DNA from: Butyrivibrio fibrisolvens
GTDB lineage: Bacteria > Bacillota > Clostridia > Lachnospirales > Lachnospiraceae
Length of the DNA: 64,000 bases
Reading direction: 5' to 3'
Assembly (NCBI RefSeq): GCF_037113525.1
Contig: NZ_CP146964.1
Coordinates: forward strand, 60,325-124,324
The notes below the pieces were generated by a model. The model was not told where the DNA came from. It worked only from the letters and a program-made list of their open reading frames with translations, and made no database searches. Made by a program: the position numbers and the translations under genes. Positions 16,096-24,939 of the stretch are shown in pieces. Within the stretch, counting starts at the first letter, position 1, and each line of letters starts with the position of its first letter.

Positions 16096-18870
16096 ATGAA
16101 ACAATACAATGTAACAGGAATGAGCTGTGCAGCCTGCCAGACCAGAGTTGAAAAGGCAGTAAATGCCGTTGAAGGCGTTGATAGCTGCGCAGTAAGCCTC
16201 CTGACCAACTCAATGGGAGTTGAAGGTTCGGCTCGTCCGGAAGATATAATCGCAGCGGTAGAAGCTGCAGGATATGGGGTCAGCATAAAGGGAAGCAGTG
16301 ATTCAAAGTCTTCCATTTCAAATGCTGATGATTCCCTTGAAGATAAAGAAACCCCTAAGATGAAAAAAAGGCTCATAGCTTCTATAGCCATCTTGATACC
16401 TCTTATGTATGTGTCAATGGGCCATATGCTGTGGGACTGGCCACTGCCGCCATTTCTTGATGGCAACCACGTGGCTATGGGCTTATATCAGCTTCTTTTA
16501 TCAGGGCTTGTAATGGTGATAAACCAGAAGTTTTTTATAAGCGGATTTAAAGGACTTATCCATAGATCACCTAACATGGATACGCTCGTGGCGCTTGGTG
16601 CTACTGCATCATATGCATACAGCGTGTGGGCCCTGTTTGCAATGACAGGGACAGTTCTTAACGGCGATACCGATAAGACCATGTATTACATGAACCAGTT
16701 CTATTTCGAAGCAGCGGCTATGATCCTTACGCTCATTACAGTTGGCAAGATGCTGGAAGCAAGGTCCAAGGGTAAGACAACCAATGCTCTTAAAGGGCTC
16801 ATGGACCTGTCCCCCAAGACAGCTGTAGTCATCAGGAACAATACTGAAACTAAAGTTCCTATCGAAGAAGTAAAGGTAGGAGATAGATTCGTAGTAAGAC
16901 CCGGCGACAGCATACCTGTGGATGGCAGAGTTGTTGAGGGTGAAAGCGCTGTTAATGAGTCAGCACTTACAGGAGAAAGTGTTCCTGTGGAAAAAGGCTT
17001 GGGAGATACAGTATCTGCCGCAACCATCAACACTTCAGGCTATATGGTCTGCGAGGCTACAAGGGTTGGCGAAGATACCACCCTTTCAGCCATCATCAAA
17101 ATGGTAAGCGATGCAGCTGCGACCAAGGCCCCTATTGCCAAGATCGCAGATAAAGTTTCGGGAATCTTTGTTCCTGCGGTTATAAGTATTGCAGTCATTA
17201 CCTTTATAGCCTGGCTCATTGCGGGCCAGACCGTAGGCTATGCAATAGCAAGAGCCGTATCAGTTCTTGTAATAAGCTGCCCGTGCGCACTTGGCCTTGC
17301 AACTCCTGTAGCAATCATGGTTGGTAACGGCGTTGCTGCTAAGACCGGAGTTCTCTTTAAGACAGCTGCTTCACTTGAGCAGGCTGGCAGAACCCAGATA
17401 ATCGCCCTTGATAAGACGGGAACTATTACTACAGGCCAGATGAAGGTTACAGACATCATTCCTGTAAGCGGCATTGCTGATAAGGAACTCCTTACAGTAG
17501 CCTACGCCCTTGAGTCTAAGAGCGAACACCCTATCTCCAAGGCAGTTACCCAATATGCTTTGGAAAAAGAAATTGAGCTTTTCGAAACAACAGATTTTGA
17601 AGCCCTTTCAGGTAAAGGTCTTAAGGCAAAGCTTGGCGGCGAAGAAATTTGTGGTGGAAATCTTGCCTATATAAAAAGTATAGTAGATAGTGTGGGCAAT
17701 ACAGACAGAGTAGGAAATACAGATAACACAGGTAATACAGATGGTGCTGGTATGACAGATAGTACTGGTGTTGCAGGTAGTAGTACAAAGGCACCACTAG
17801 AAGACGAAATAGCTAAAGCATCACAGAATCTTGCAAGTGAGGGAAAAACTCCTATATTTTTTGCCAAAGGAGAGAACCTACTTGGAATCATCGGGGTATC
17901 TGATGTCATAAAAGAAGACTCTCATAAGGCGATAGAAGAACTCAAGAACATGGGAATCCACACCGTGATGCTGACAGGCGATAACGAGATCACAGCCGCC
18001 GCCATAGCAAAACAGGCAGGCGTTGATGAAGTTGTAGCTTCCGTCAAGCCAGATGGCAAGGAAGCAGTCATTAGACAGCTCATGAAGCACGGAACGACCA
18101 CAATGGTCGGCGATGGAATAAATGACGCTCCAGCCCTTACCAGTGCGGATCTAGGAATAGCCATCGGCGCAGGAACAGATGTTGCAATTGATGCCGCAGA
18201 TGTGGTACTTATGAAGAGCAGCATAAGTGACGTCGCAGCAGCTATAAGGATTTCAAGAAGTACTTTACGGAATATTCATGAGAATCTGTTCTGGGCTTTC
18301 TTCTACAATGTACTTGGAATCCCGCTTGCAGCTGGCTGCTACGTGGCGGCTTTTGGATGGGAACTTAATCCTATATTTGGCGCGGCTGCCATGGGATTAT
18401 CAAGCTTTTGTGTAGTATCTAATGCACTAAGGCTTAATTGGATTAAACCATATGATAGTGCTAGAGATAAAAAGGGTAAGAATTCCATTACAGGAAATCT
18501 TATACAAAAGGAAAATAGTAGCGAAAACTCAGATCAAGTGAAAAATGAGATCGCAAATAAAGTAAAAAATGAAACCTCAAAAGTAGAAAATAATGAGATT
18601 TCAAAAGAAACAGATGTTATATTAAAAAATAATACTGATGAAAACAGAAAGGAAGAAACAATTATGAAGATTACAGTTAATGGAATGATGTGTGGACATT
18701 GCGAGGCACATGTAAAGAAAGCGCTTGAGGCTATAAATGGAATCGATCTTGCAGTAGCTTCTCATAACGATAACCTTGTTGAGATCACAACATCCGGAGA
18801 CGTTGAAGAGTCAGCTATCAAGGCAGCTGTAGAAGAAGCCGGATATGAGTATGCAGGTATAGTGGGATAA
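16096..18870 (+). CDS. copA: Copper-exporting P1B-type ATPase with N- and C-terminal HMA domains
   Basis: 924 residues from ATG 16096. It pumps Cu(I) out of the cell. The N-terminal metal-binding domain has GMSCAAC (Cys11, Cys14). Membrane helices follow, then the transport motif CPC (395-397), phosphorylation site DKTGT (Asp439), HP motif (SEHPIS) and hinge GDGINDAP (672-679). The nucleotide domain contains an unusual 30-residue G-N-T-D-rich repeat (533-562). After the last helix comes a Lys/Asn/Glu-rich linker and a complete second metal-binding domain (857-924, GMMCGHC), equivalent to the separate chaperone CopZ of relatives. Methionine 857 is preceded by AGAAAGGAAG, so a free CopZ-like product from an internal start is possible. 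The upstream extension to 16009 is rejected because it reads through the leader element. Confidence 0.95.
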   Translation: MKQYNVTGMSCAACQTRVEKAVNAVEGVDSCAVSLLTNSMGVEGSARPEDIIAAVEAAGYGVSIKGSSDSKSSISNADDSLEDKETPKMKKRLIASIAILIPLMYVSMGHMLWDWPLPPFLDGNHVAMGLYQLLLSGLVMVINQKFFISGFKGLIHRSPNMDTLVALGATASYAYSVWALFAMTGTVLNGDTDKTMYYMNQFYFEAAAMILTLITVGKMLEARSKGKTTNALKGLMDLSPKTAVVIRNNTETKVPIEEVKVGDRFVVRPGDSIPVDGRVVEGESAVNESALTGESVPVEKGLGDTVSAATINTSGYMVCEATRVGEDTTLSAIIKMVSDAAATKAPIAKIADKVSGIFVPAVISIAVITFIAWLIAGQTVGYAIARAVSVLVISCPCALGLATPVAIMVGNGVAAKTGVLFKTAASLEQAGRTQIIALDKTGTITTGQMKVTDIIPVSGIADKELLTVAYALESKSEHPISKAVTQYALEKEIELFETTDFEALSGKGLKAKLGGEEICGGNLAYIKSIVDSVGNTDRVGNTDNTGNTDGAGMTDSTGVAGSSTKAPLEDEIAKASQNLASEGKTPIFFAKGENLLGIIGVSDVIKEDSHKAIEELKNMGIHTVMLTGDNEITAAAIAKQAGVDEVVASVKPDGKEAVIRQLMKHGTTTMVGDGINDAPALTSADLGIAIGAGTDVAIDAADVVLMKSSISDVAAAIRISRSTLRNIHENLFWAFFYNVLGIPLAAGCYVAAFGWELNPIFGAAAMGLSSFCVVSNALRLNWIKPYDSARDKKGKNSITGNLIQKENSSENSDQVKNEIANKVKNETSKVENNEISKETDVILKNNTDENRKEETIMKITVNGMMCGHCEAHVKKALEAINGIDLAVASHNDNLVEITTSGDVEESAIKAAVEEAGYEYAGIVG

Positions 18871-18968
18871 AATAGCATAAAGGCCATTTCCATTAGACTT
18901 TGTTCAAAATCGGATATGATTAAAAATTTAATATTTATAAAAAATGAGTCACTATCTAAATTAGTGAC

Positions 18969-19658
18969 ATGGGGCTAAGAATGTTTAACAATCAGAAATT
19001 GAAAGAAAACAGAACCCGCAAAGCAATTCTTTTAAATATGCTTATAGCGGCGGTTAGCTTATTTGTAAACGGATTTGGTGTTTATCTTACTATACAGGCC
19101 AACATCGGGGCAGGTCCCTGGGATGTACTGAGCCTGGGTGTTGCTAAGACTTTTGGAATCTTATATGGTACGGCGTCGGTAATCATCTCATACAGCATCC
19201 TTGCTATTGATGTATCAATGAAGGCGCCTATCGGGATAGCAATGTTCATCGATGCCTTTGTGGTTGGTAAGTCGGTAGATCTGTTCAACCACATAAACCT
19301 TGTTCCAAAGTGTAATTCAATGGTTACAGGAATAATCGTAATGCTGCTAGGGCTTGTGATCATGTCCTACACACAGTTTACGTACATGAGCGCTGCCCTT
19401 GGCTGCGGGCCCAGAGATACACTTTTAGTAGCACTTGCCAAAAGAGCTAAACGTATCCCAATTGGGATCGTAAGTATTACTCTTTTAAGCCTTGCCACCT
19501 TTATCGGATGGCTTTTAGGCGGACCTGTAGGAATCGGAACACTTATCTGCGCTTTTGCAACAGGACCGATCATGCAGATGGCTTTTTCTTCAGTAAAGTT
19601 TGATGCAACAAGCGTTCATCACCAGCATTTACTAGAATCATGGAAAATATTCATTTAG
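18969..19658 (+). CDS. YczE/YitT-type integral membrane protein
   Basis: 229 residues with about five membrane segments. GAGPWDVLSLGVA and ALGCGPRDTLLVAL are the two half-repeats that mark the YczE family. In Bacillus, YczE influences lipopeptide synthesis, and the molecular role is unknown. ATG 18969 is preceded by a small hairpin (GTCACTA/TAGTGAC). ATG 18981 is an equally possible start behind GGGGCT. A 9-bp inverted repeat (TTAGTATAA CGCA TTATACTAA, 19655-19676) overlaps the stop codon and has no T-run. Confidence 0.8.
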   Translation: MGLRMFNNQKLKENRTRKAILLNMLIAAVSLFVNGFGVYLTIQANIGAGPWDVLSLGVAKTFGILYGTASVIISYSILAIDVSMKAPIGIAMFIDAFVVGKSVDLFNHINLVPKCNSMVTGIIVMLLGLVIMSYTQFTYMSAALGCGPRDTLLVALAKRAKRIPIGIVSITLLSLATFIGWLLGGPVGIGTLICAFATGPIMQMAFSSVKFDATSVHHQHLLESWKIFI

Positions 19659-19737
19659 TATAACGCATTATACTAACGTCATATGAAGAAAAGCCCTACA
19701 AGTGTCCCGCTGAAATGAAGAGAAGAGGTTAAAATAT

Positions 19738-20208
19738 ATGGCTATAATTGTTAGACGTGCAAAAAGCGAAGATATACCTGCTATCATGGAGCTTCTCAAA
19801 CAGGTCAATAAGGTTCACTACGATGGACGCCCGGATCTTTTTAAACTTGCAACCAAGTACACAGAAGACGAACTTGAAGCAATCCTTAATGATGACAATA
19901 CCCCGGTATTTGTTGCTGATAAAGATGGAAGTATACTGGGCCACGGCTTTTGCGTCTTCCAGCGCCCTGCTAATACAAGGCTCTTAACAGATATACTAAC
20001 TCTATACATTGATGATATATGCGTAGATGAGAATGCAAGAGGAGAAAATGTTGGCAGATCTATCTATGACCACATTTTAGACTTCGCCCGCCAAAACGGC
20101 TGTTATAATGTCACACTCAATGTATGGAACTGCAATCCTGGCGCTATGAAATTTTATGAAAAGCTTGGTCTTACGCCATACAAGGTAGGTATGGAGAAGA
20201 TACTATAA
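19738..20208 (+). CDS. GNAT-family N-acetyltransferase
   Basis: 156 residues. IDDICVDENARGENVGRSIYDH contains the strand-4 and pyrophosphate-binding motif (R-G-x-N-V-G-R), and NVWNCNPGAMKFYEKLGL is the usual C-terminal acetyl-CoA signature. The acceptor is unknown. The start is preceded by AGAAGAGG. It lies between the YczE and VanZ-like genes, all on the plus strand, probably a loose operon. Confidence 0.88.
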   Translation: MAIIVRRAKSEDIPAIMELLKQVNKVHYDGRPDLFKLATKYTEDELEAILNDDNTPVFVADKDGSILGHGFCVFQRPANTRLLTDILTLYIDDICVDENARGENVGRSIYDHILDFARQNGCYNVTLNVWNCNPGAMKFYEKLGLTPYKVGMEKIL

Positions 20209-20233
20209 GCATTATAGAAAGGCAAGAGATTTA

Positions 20234-20764
20234 ATGGTAGTTAGAATCACACTTTTGCAGATGCTGATCTTTATAACGATCATGTGGATAATTGTAAGAG
20301 CATCTGTAGCAGTTATAAAAAAGCGCTTTTCAATAAAACATGAGCTTAAGATGCTTCTTGTTTATATATGCCTTATCGTGATCGCCAGATTTGTTTACTT
20401 TGATCTGCATATCGAAAAAGGCACGACACCAACGCTTATCATGGTTTTAACATGGACAGCAATATACAGGGTATACACAGTTCCATTCTATTTTCTTGTA
20501 GACAGGTATGATGGATGGCTTGTGAATATCATCGGCAACATTGCAATGTTCATTCCGGTCGGCATAGTCTGGCCTATCTGTTTTGAAAAGCTTAACACCA
20601 TGAAAAAAACAGTTCTTGCAGGCTTTGGTTTAACTCTTTTCATAGAACTAAGTCAGATATTCTGCGACGGAAGACACACGGATATTGACGATCTTTTTTT
20701 AAATACACTTGGAGTTGTGATCGGAGCAGCAATACTATTTGCAATAAGAAAGTCCAAAGAATAA
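20234..20764 (+). CDS. VanZ-like membrane protein
   Basis: 176 residues with four to five membrane helices. NIIGNIAMFIPVGIVWP and ELSQIFCDGRHTDIDDLFLN (then TLGVVIG) are VanZ-family signatures. VanZ raises teicoplanin resistance in enterococci, and most relatives have no known role. It starts 25 bases after the acetyltransferase stop, behind GAAAGG, so the two are probably co-transcribed. Confidence 0.88.
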   Translation: MVVRITLLQMLIFITIMWIIVRASVAVIKKRFSIKHELKMLLVYICLIVIARFVYFDLHIEKGTTPTLIMVLTWTAIYRVYTVPFYFLVDRYDGWLVNIIGNIAMFIPVGIVWPICFEKLNTMKKTVLAGFGLTLFIELSQIFCDGRHTDIDDLFLNTLGVVIGAAILFAIRKSKE

Positions 20765-20904
20765 TGGTTTAAAGTATACTGAACCTATTACTATAAACAT
20801 AATAATTGTAGATTATAAAAGAAATGGAAAACAGATTATTGAACCTGGTACTATGATCCCAGCTGGACCCATGTAGAATGCACACCAATGTTCAGAAACA
20901 GCAC

Positions 20905-20937
20905 AAAAAATGCCCCCTGGCATACATACCGGGGGAC
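20905..20937 (-). terminator. Intrinsic terminator of the zinc-ribbon gene
   Basis: On the minus strand CCCCCGG pairs with CC-A-GGGGG (one bulged A) and is followed by CATTTTTTG. It lies about 14 bp past the stop of the gene that ends at 20951. The rest of 20765-20904 shows nothing firm. Confidence 0.7.
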
Positions 20938-20950
20938 ACTATTTAAACCA

Positions 20951-21877
20951 TTAGTACAGGAAATTTGCTGCCCATACTGACGCCTGTAATGATGCTAGCT
21001 GCTCATTAGTTCTTACCTGCTGAATTTTGATTTCTTCAAGAAGTGAACAGACACTCTTCATAGCATTCATCATATTCTGTGAACGCTGGTACTCATCAAA
21101 GGCGCGAACAGCCTCCTGAAGATTATTAACCCTGGTGTTCGAGTATGAATCAACAAAGTAAGAAAGTGCACTGCTAGATCTGTATGCAGGCGGACAGTAA
21201 CAGATATAGTCCTTGATTGCCAGCACTATTTCATTACGCTGCTTCTCATAATTCTTTATTTCATTCTCAAGCATCGGTATTTCATGGTTCAGATATCTTA
21301 ACTTCGTTTCCCTTGAAGATTTACGATATTTGTTCTTTAACGGTACTATGGTTAAAAAGAATATGGCAGGCAAAATTAGCAACTTAGCAACCGAGTCCAC
21401 TGCTTCCTGATTAGATGAGTTGGTTACTATAATGGCATAAATAAGACCTCCACCAAACGCTACTACAAAATTTGCAATGAAGAACCTAACAATGTATTCT
21501 GAAAAACTCGGTTTTTCACCCTCATATTCTTTTTCCGCTTCTATTAAATATTGGCGATTTTCTATTGCAAGCGTTAACTGCTCAATCTTTTTAACCGGAG
21601 AAATCAATTTATTGTAGAGCGTAAACAGGCAATCGTTGAGGCTCAGGTTATCAACTGATTCTACTCTGTTTGCAAAATCCGTTTCATTTATTCCGGCTTG
21701 CGCCATTGATGCCCCCGATACTTCTCTCAATCTAAAGCCGCTTTTATGTCCGGTTTTAGTCTCAACCGCTGCATTCTGAACTGCCACCTCCTCTTTCTTC
21801 TTAATCTTGTTCCCGCACGCTGAGCAAAATCCTGCATTATCTGATACTATTGCTCCGCATTTTTCGCAAAAAGCCAT
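20951..21877 (-). CDS. Zinc-ribbon membrane protein of unknown function
   Basis: 308 residues. An N-terminal zinc ribbon (CEKCG at 4-8 and CSACG at 18-22) is followed by a low-complexity linker, a soluble helical region, two membrane helices (about residues 130-150 and 162-180) and a long coiled coil (about 190-300). It is one of many poorly studied Firmicute proteins with a single N-terminal ribbon and TM segments. The start is preceded by GGGAGG. It is transcribed alone, divergent from the lipoprotein gene. Confidence 0.75.
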   Translation of the reverse strand: MAFCEKCGAIVSDNAGFCSACGNKIKKKEEVAVQNAAVETKTGHKSGFRLREVSGASMAQAGINETDFANRVESVDNLSLNDCLFTLYNKLISPVKKIEQLTLAIENRQYLIEAEKEYEGEKPSFSEYIVRFFIANFVVAFGGGLIYAIIVTNSSNQEAVDSVAKLLILPAIFFLTIVPLKNKYRKSSRETKLRYLNHEIPMLENEIKNYEKQRNEIVLAIKDYICYCPPAYRSSSALSYFVDSYSNTRVNNLQEAVRAFDEYQRSQNMMNAMKSVCSLLEEIKIQQVRTNEQLASLQASVWAANFLY

Positions 21878-22102
21878 TGTAATCCTCCCTCAATTAAAAC
21901 TAATCATTTTAGTAACTCAAACTACTATGTATTTAGTAGTTGATTTATAAAAATAAATGAAAATCATTTATTTTTGGCTATAGATAATAAATCTCCTTCC
22001 AGCATCCCCCTCGACTTGCCAGATCTTATCTAAATATCATTAAGCTCAACTTTCAAAAAATGGAAAATTATGCCTTATTGAAACTGCATTTGATGACAAA
22101 AA

Positions 22103-22128
22103 CATTATATATACATGTATATATAATG
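22103..22128. promoter_or_regulatory. 26-bp perfect palindrome
   Basis: CATTATATATACA/TGTATATATAATG is a perfect uninterrupted dyad. It lies in the 474-bp gap between two divergent genes and could be an operator for either. The gap also contains GATCAAAATCAGG-type short inverted repeats near 22210 and the leader element from 22254. Confidence 0.5.
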
Positions 22129-22251
22129 GCAAGTATCAATAACTGTGTGATACTTCTGTGATATTTGTTTTTGTATGCTTATCTACGTAAACAACAAGCA
22201 AACATATTCCTGATCAAAATCAGGAAGTCAAATATCAGATCAAAGGAGAAA

Positions 22252-22278
22252 ATGAGTTTGAATAAATTCAAACTCTAA
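22252..22278 (+). CDS. Possible 8-residue leader peptide
   Basis: ATG 22252 directly follows AAAGGAGAA, the best ribosome binding site in the region. It is followed by seven codons (MSLNKFKL) and TAA. The coding sequence is itself a 9-bp hairpin (GAGTTTGAA TAAA TTCAAACTC, 22254-22275). It could be a translated leader coupled to the downstream stem-loop, or a chance frame within the element. Confidence 0.35.
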   Translation: MSLNKFKL

Positions 22279-22351
22279 GACGTGGCATCGCGAGCTCTGC
22301 CACGTCCAACCATTAGTCACTCGTTTCACTCGCGACATGAGGTTAATAATT
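22254..22351 (+). ncRNA. Putative structured leader of the lipoprotein gene (conserved-loop pseudoknot element)
   Basis: A 9-bp perfect stem GACGTGGCA/TGCCACGTC (22279-22287 with 22298-22306) encloses the loop TCGCGAGCTC (22288-22297), identical to the copA leader loop. The complement CTCGCGA lies at 22329-22335, just before ATGAGG and the start codon. The stem sequence differs from that at copA but pairing is kept. This copy has an extra insertion (CACTCGTTT...) between loop and complement. Confidence 0.55.
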
Positions 22352-23533
22352 ATGAAAAAGAATTTAGGTGTTGCAATTGCAGGAATAGCTATGCTGGCTC
22401 TTGTTGGATGCATAGGAGTACAGCATGGAGAGATCATAGAAAACGCAGACGTAGAGGTAGAAACCTCTCAGGTTGTTACAATTGCTAATCCTTGGAGTGA
22501 TTGCACAGAAGAGGAAGCATATGTAGATGCTCCTAACGGATTCACAGCTCCTGAAGGCGCAACTAATGTAAGATGGAGCATGTTGAAAGATGATCCAAGC
22601 GAATACGCATTAGGACCGATGGTTCAGATGACTTTCGACCTTGATGGATCTTCTTTTACAGCAAGAGAACAGGCTACAACAGGAGAAGAGGTTACAGATA
22701 TATCCGGAATGCATTATGACTGGATCTATTCATCAGATGTAACCCTTGCAAACTGGGCTGGTGGCCAGATGCCTGCAAAGACATTCTTATATCTTGGAGA
22801 AGATGAACAGGCTGAGCTTTGCACATGGTTTGATATCGAAACAGGTTATTCATATTCAATAGGCGTTGCAGCCAAAGACCTTGACGGATTCGATATTCAG
22901 GCAATCGCAGAGCAGATCTACGATCCCGCAAAGCAGATTGGTGCAAACATGCCTGATGATGAAGTTATAGATGCAGCTACTATCAATGCGACTGAGAATT
23001 CAATTGGCGCCATGAAGATGTATAGCGAGGAGTCAGCTCCTGAAATTGATATCACAGGATGCGATACTTTCACCCAGATCGTTGATCAGAAGCTTTCAAA
23101 GGGCATGGGATATGCAAATGTAACATTAAACGGAGAAGATGTCCTTCTCGTATGCAGCATGGCATATGACAACCTTGACGGCAATATGGCTGCAATCGAT
23201 GCAACAATATTCATGTACAAGGATGGAGTTCCCTGCGAAGTTGGTAAGGTTTGCAGTGGCGGCACAGCATATCCTCTTACAGTAGTAGACGGAAAGCTCA
23301 TCACAGGCAGCAATCACTGGATCTGTAAATATGTACTTTCAGGCGATAAGCTCATGATCATGGAAAAAGCTTCTGTTGTATATGATGAATATGGCGATGG
23401 AACATACTTCTATGAGTCAGAAGATGGCGGAGATTATTCAGCCATGAGTAGTGCCGATTCAGAAGAGGTTTTTGATCAACTTATTGATGAAATGTTTGCA
23501 GGTGAAGTTGTAAATTTTTCAGTTGTTGAGTGA
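22352..23533 (+). CDS. Lipoprotein of unknown function
   Basis: 393 residues. A type II signal peptide ends at the lipobox LVGC (Cys20), so the protein should be anchored to the outer face of the membrane. The mature part is acidic with no domain I recognise. A middle portion (about 35-190) repeats the NPWSDCTEEEA style seen in other clostridial lipoproteins, and the C-terminal part resembles a beta-rich fold. The start at 22352 rather than 22337 is chosen from the signal-peptide form (MKKN). A terminator follows at 23569. Confidence 0.78.
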   Translation: MKKNLGVAIAGIAMLALVGCIGVQHGEIIENADVEVETSQVVTIANPWSDCTEEEAYVDAPNGFTAPEGATNVRWSMLKDDPSEYALGPMVQMTFDLDGSSFTAREQATTGEEVTDISGMHYDWIYSSDVTLANWAGGQMPAKTFLYLGEDEQAELCTWFDIETGYSYSIGVAAKDLDGFDIQAIAEQIYDPAKQIGANMPDDEVIDAATINATENSIGAMKMYSEESAPEIDITGCDTFTQIVDQKLSKGMGYANVTLNGEDVLLVCSMAYDNLDGNMAAIDATIFMYKDGVPCEVGKVCSGGTAYPLTVVDGKLITGSNHWICKYVLSGDKLMIMEKASVVYDEYGDGTYFYESEDGGDYSAMSSADSEEVFDQLIDEMFAGEVVNFSVVE

Positions 23534-23568
23534 TTTTTAGAGCCTGCAATTCCCCAAAATATAGATTT

Positions 23569-23602
23569 GAGGAAGCAATCAGAGTTGGTTGCTTCCTCTT
23601 TT
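23569..23602 (+). terminator. Intrinsic terminator of the lipoprotein gene
   Basis: A 10-bp perfect stem (GAGGAAGCAA / TTGCTTCCTC) is followed by TTTT. Confidence 0.85.
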
Positions 23603-23615
23603 AAAATTAATCTTA

Positions 23616-23658
23616 AAAAGAGCTTAAGTCCTATAATGAAGGACTGAGGCTCTTTTTT
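23616..23658. terminator. Second terminator, shared by convergent genes
   Basis: AAAAGAGC-TTA-AGTCCT pairs with AGGACT-GAG-GCTCTTTT (one internal 3x3 loop) and is followed by T on the plus strand and by T-rich DNA on the minus strand. It ends just before the HxlR stop. Confidence 0.7.
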
Positions 23659-23664
23659 CACAGA

Positions 23665-24009
23665 TCATAAATTCTCTTCACCCCATTTTTTGAGCTCCAA
23701 CAAAATAGGGATGAGGCTTTTGGCTTTAGGCGTAAGGTTATATTCAACCCTTACCGGCATTTCATCATACTGCTTTCTCTCAACAAGGCCATCTGCTTCA
23801 AGCTCTTTAAGAGAATTAGCAAGCATGGTATTGGTTATGCCATCAACAGCGCGGTTAAGCTGCCCGTAGCGCACAACCTCGTTATAATCGATGACACACA
23901 AAATCATGATCTTCCACTTGCCGCCAATAATATCTAATACTTTTTTTAGACTACAGCCCTTTCCTGCGATCTCTTCGCAGAGGGGCTCTTTCTTCGCTAT
24001 TTTACTCAT
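23665..24009 (-). CDS. HxlR-family transcriptional regulator
   Basis: 114 residues, a single winged-helix domain. The signature GGKWKIMILCVI and NTMLANSLKELEADGLVER are those of the HxlR family (redox- or electrophile-responsive in some members). A cysteine in the expected N-terminal position (KGCSLKKVL) fits thiol sensing, by analogy with YodB/HypR. It is divergent from a redox operon of ferredoxin, NapH-like and C_GCAxxG_C_C proteins, which is its likely target. Confidence 0.9.
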   Translation of the reverse strand: MSKIAKKEPLCEEIAGKGCSLKKVLDIIGGKWKIMILCVIDYNEVVRYGQLNRAVDGITNTMLANSLKELEADGLVERKQYDEMPVRVEYNLTPKAKSLIPILLELKKWGEENL

Positions 24010-24044
24010 AGTATCTTTTTCCTTACCAGGTTAATATAAACTGA

Positions 24045-24104
24045 ATACTTGATATATATTTTATACCACCTATAATATGTATATCGGCTAAAAAAATCAA
24101 GTAT
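24045..24104. promoter_or_regulatory. Divergent promoter region with inverted repeat
   Basis: ATACTTGAT (24045-24053) and ATCAAGTAT (24096-24104) are perfect inverse copies flanking the A/T-rich centre of the divergent intergenic region. They are candidate half-sites for the HxlR regulator. No exact -35 can be assigned. Confidence 0.35.
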
Positions 24105-24142
24105 ATAAGTTTCAGGCAGAAAGATAGGAGAATTTATAAGAC

Positions 24143-24340
24143 ATGAAAAAAGCAGTAAATGACACTCAAAGGTGCGCTGCCTGCGGAGCATGCGCATTAC
24201 AGTGCCCACGTCAGGCCATAAACATTTATAGAGGCTGCTATGCTGTAGTTGACGATTCTATATGCGTAGGTTGCGGAATCTGTGAAAAGGCGTGTCCTGC
24301 AGGATCTATCAAAGTATTAGAAACAGGAGGCACAAGATAA
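24143..24340 (+). CDS. 2[4Fe-4S] ferredoxin
   Basis: 65 residues with two CxxCxxCxxxCP clusters (CAACGACALQCP and CVGCGICEKACP), the normal bacterial ferredoxin pattern. It is an electron carrier in the cytoplasm. Its stop TAA overlaps the next ATG by one base, so it is coupled to the NapH-like membrane protein, to which it probably passes electrons. Confidence 0.93.
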   Translation: MKKAVNDTQRCAACGACALQCPRQAINIYRGCYAVVDDSICVGCGICEKACPAGSIKVLETGGTR

Positions 24341-24930
24341 TGACAAAACCTAAGAATAAAAAACATTGGTATGAATACCTTTGGATATGGTCAATATTAT
24401 ATTTTGCTCTGGGATTTTTTAACATCCTCTTTGCATGGCTGGGGCTAATAGACTTTGTCCTGCCTTTGATATTTGCAATCGTAGGTGGGAACAAGTGGTT
24501 TTGTAATCACCTGTGCGGAAGAGGCCAGCTCCTCTGGGTTCTTGGAAGAAATCTAAAATGCTCAAGGCAAAAACAGGCTCCGTCCTGGATCTCATCAAAG
24601 TGGTTCAGATATGGCTTTTTAGCCTTTTTCATGACAATGTTTGGAACAATGATATTCCAGACATATATGGTATTTTCCGGAGTGGATTCACTCAAAAAAG
24701 TTGTAAAGCTCTTTTGGACTTTCAAAGTCCCGTGGAAATGGGCATATAATGGAAGTATATTCCCGGATTGGGTTGCACAGTTTGGCTTTGGCTTCTACAG
24801 CCTCATGCTTACATCAACTCTTATCGGGCTGATACTAATGGTTATCTATAAAGAACGCACCTGGTGTTCATTCTGCCCCATGGGTACGATGACACAAGGC
24901 ATATGTAAGATCAAGGCAAAAGAAAGGTAA
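24340..24930 (+). CDS. NapH/RnfC-type 4Fe-4S membrane protein
   Basis: 196 residues with about four membrane helices. WFCNHLCGRGQLLWVLGR near the N-terminus and CSFCPMGTMTQGIC at the end are the paired cysteine motifs of the NapH/NosR/CcoG-like group, although shorter and with fewer cysteines than full-length members. It probably moves electrons between ferredoxin and a quinone or membrane partner. The start at 24340 is chosen by the one-base overlap with the ferredoxin stop, and an upstream frame to 24292 is only the ferredoxin in another frame. Confidence 0.82.
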   Translation: MTKPKNKKHWYEYLWIWSILYFALGFFNILFAWLGLIDFVLPLIFAIVGGNKWFCNHLCGRGQLLWVLGRNLKCSRQKQAPSWISSKWFRYGFLAFFMTMFGTMIFQTYMVFSGVDSLKKVVKLFWTFKVPWKWAYNGSIFPDWVAQFGFGFYSLMLTSTLIGLILMVIYKERTWCSFCPMGTMTQGICKIKAKER

Positions 24931-24939
24931 GGAGAAGAT

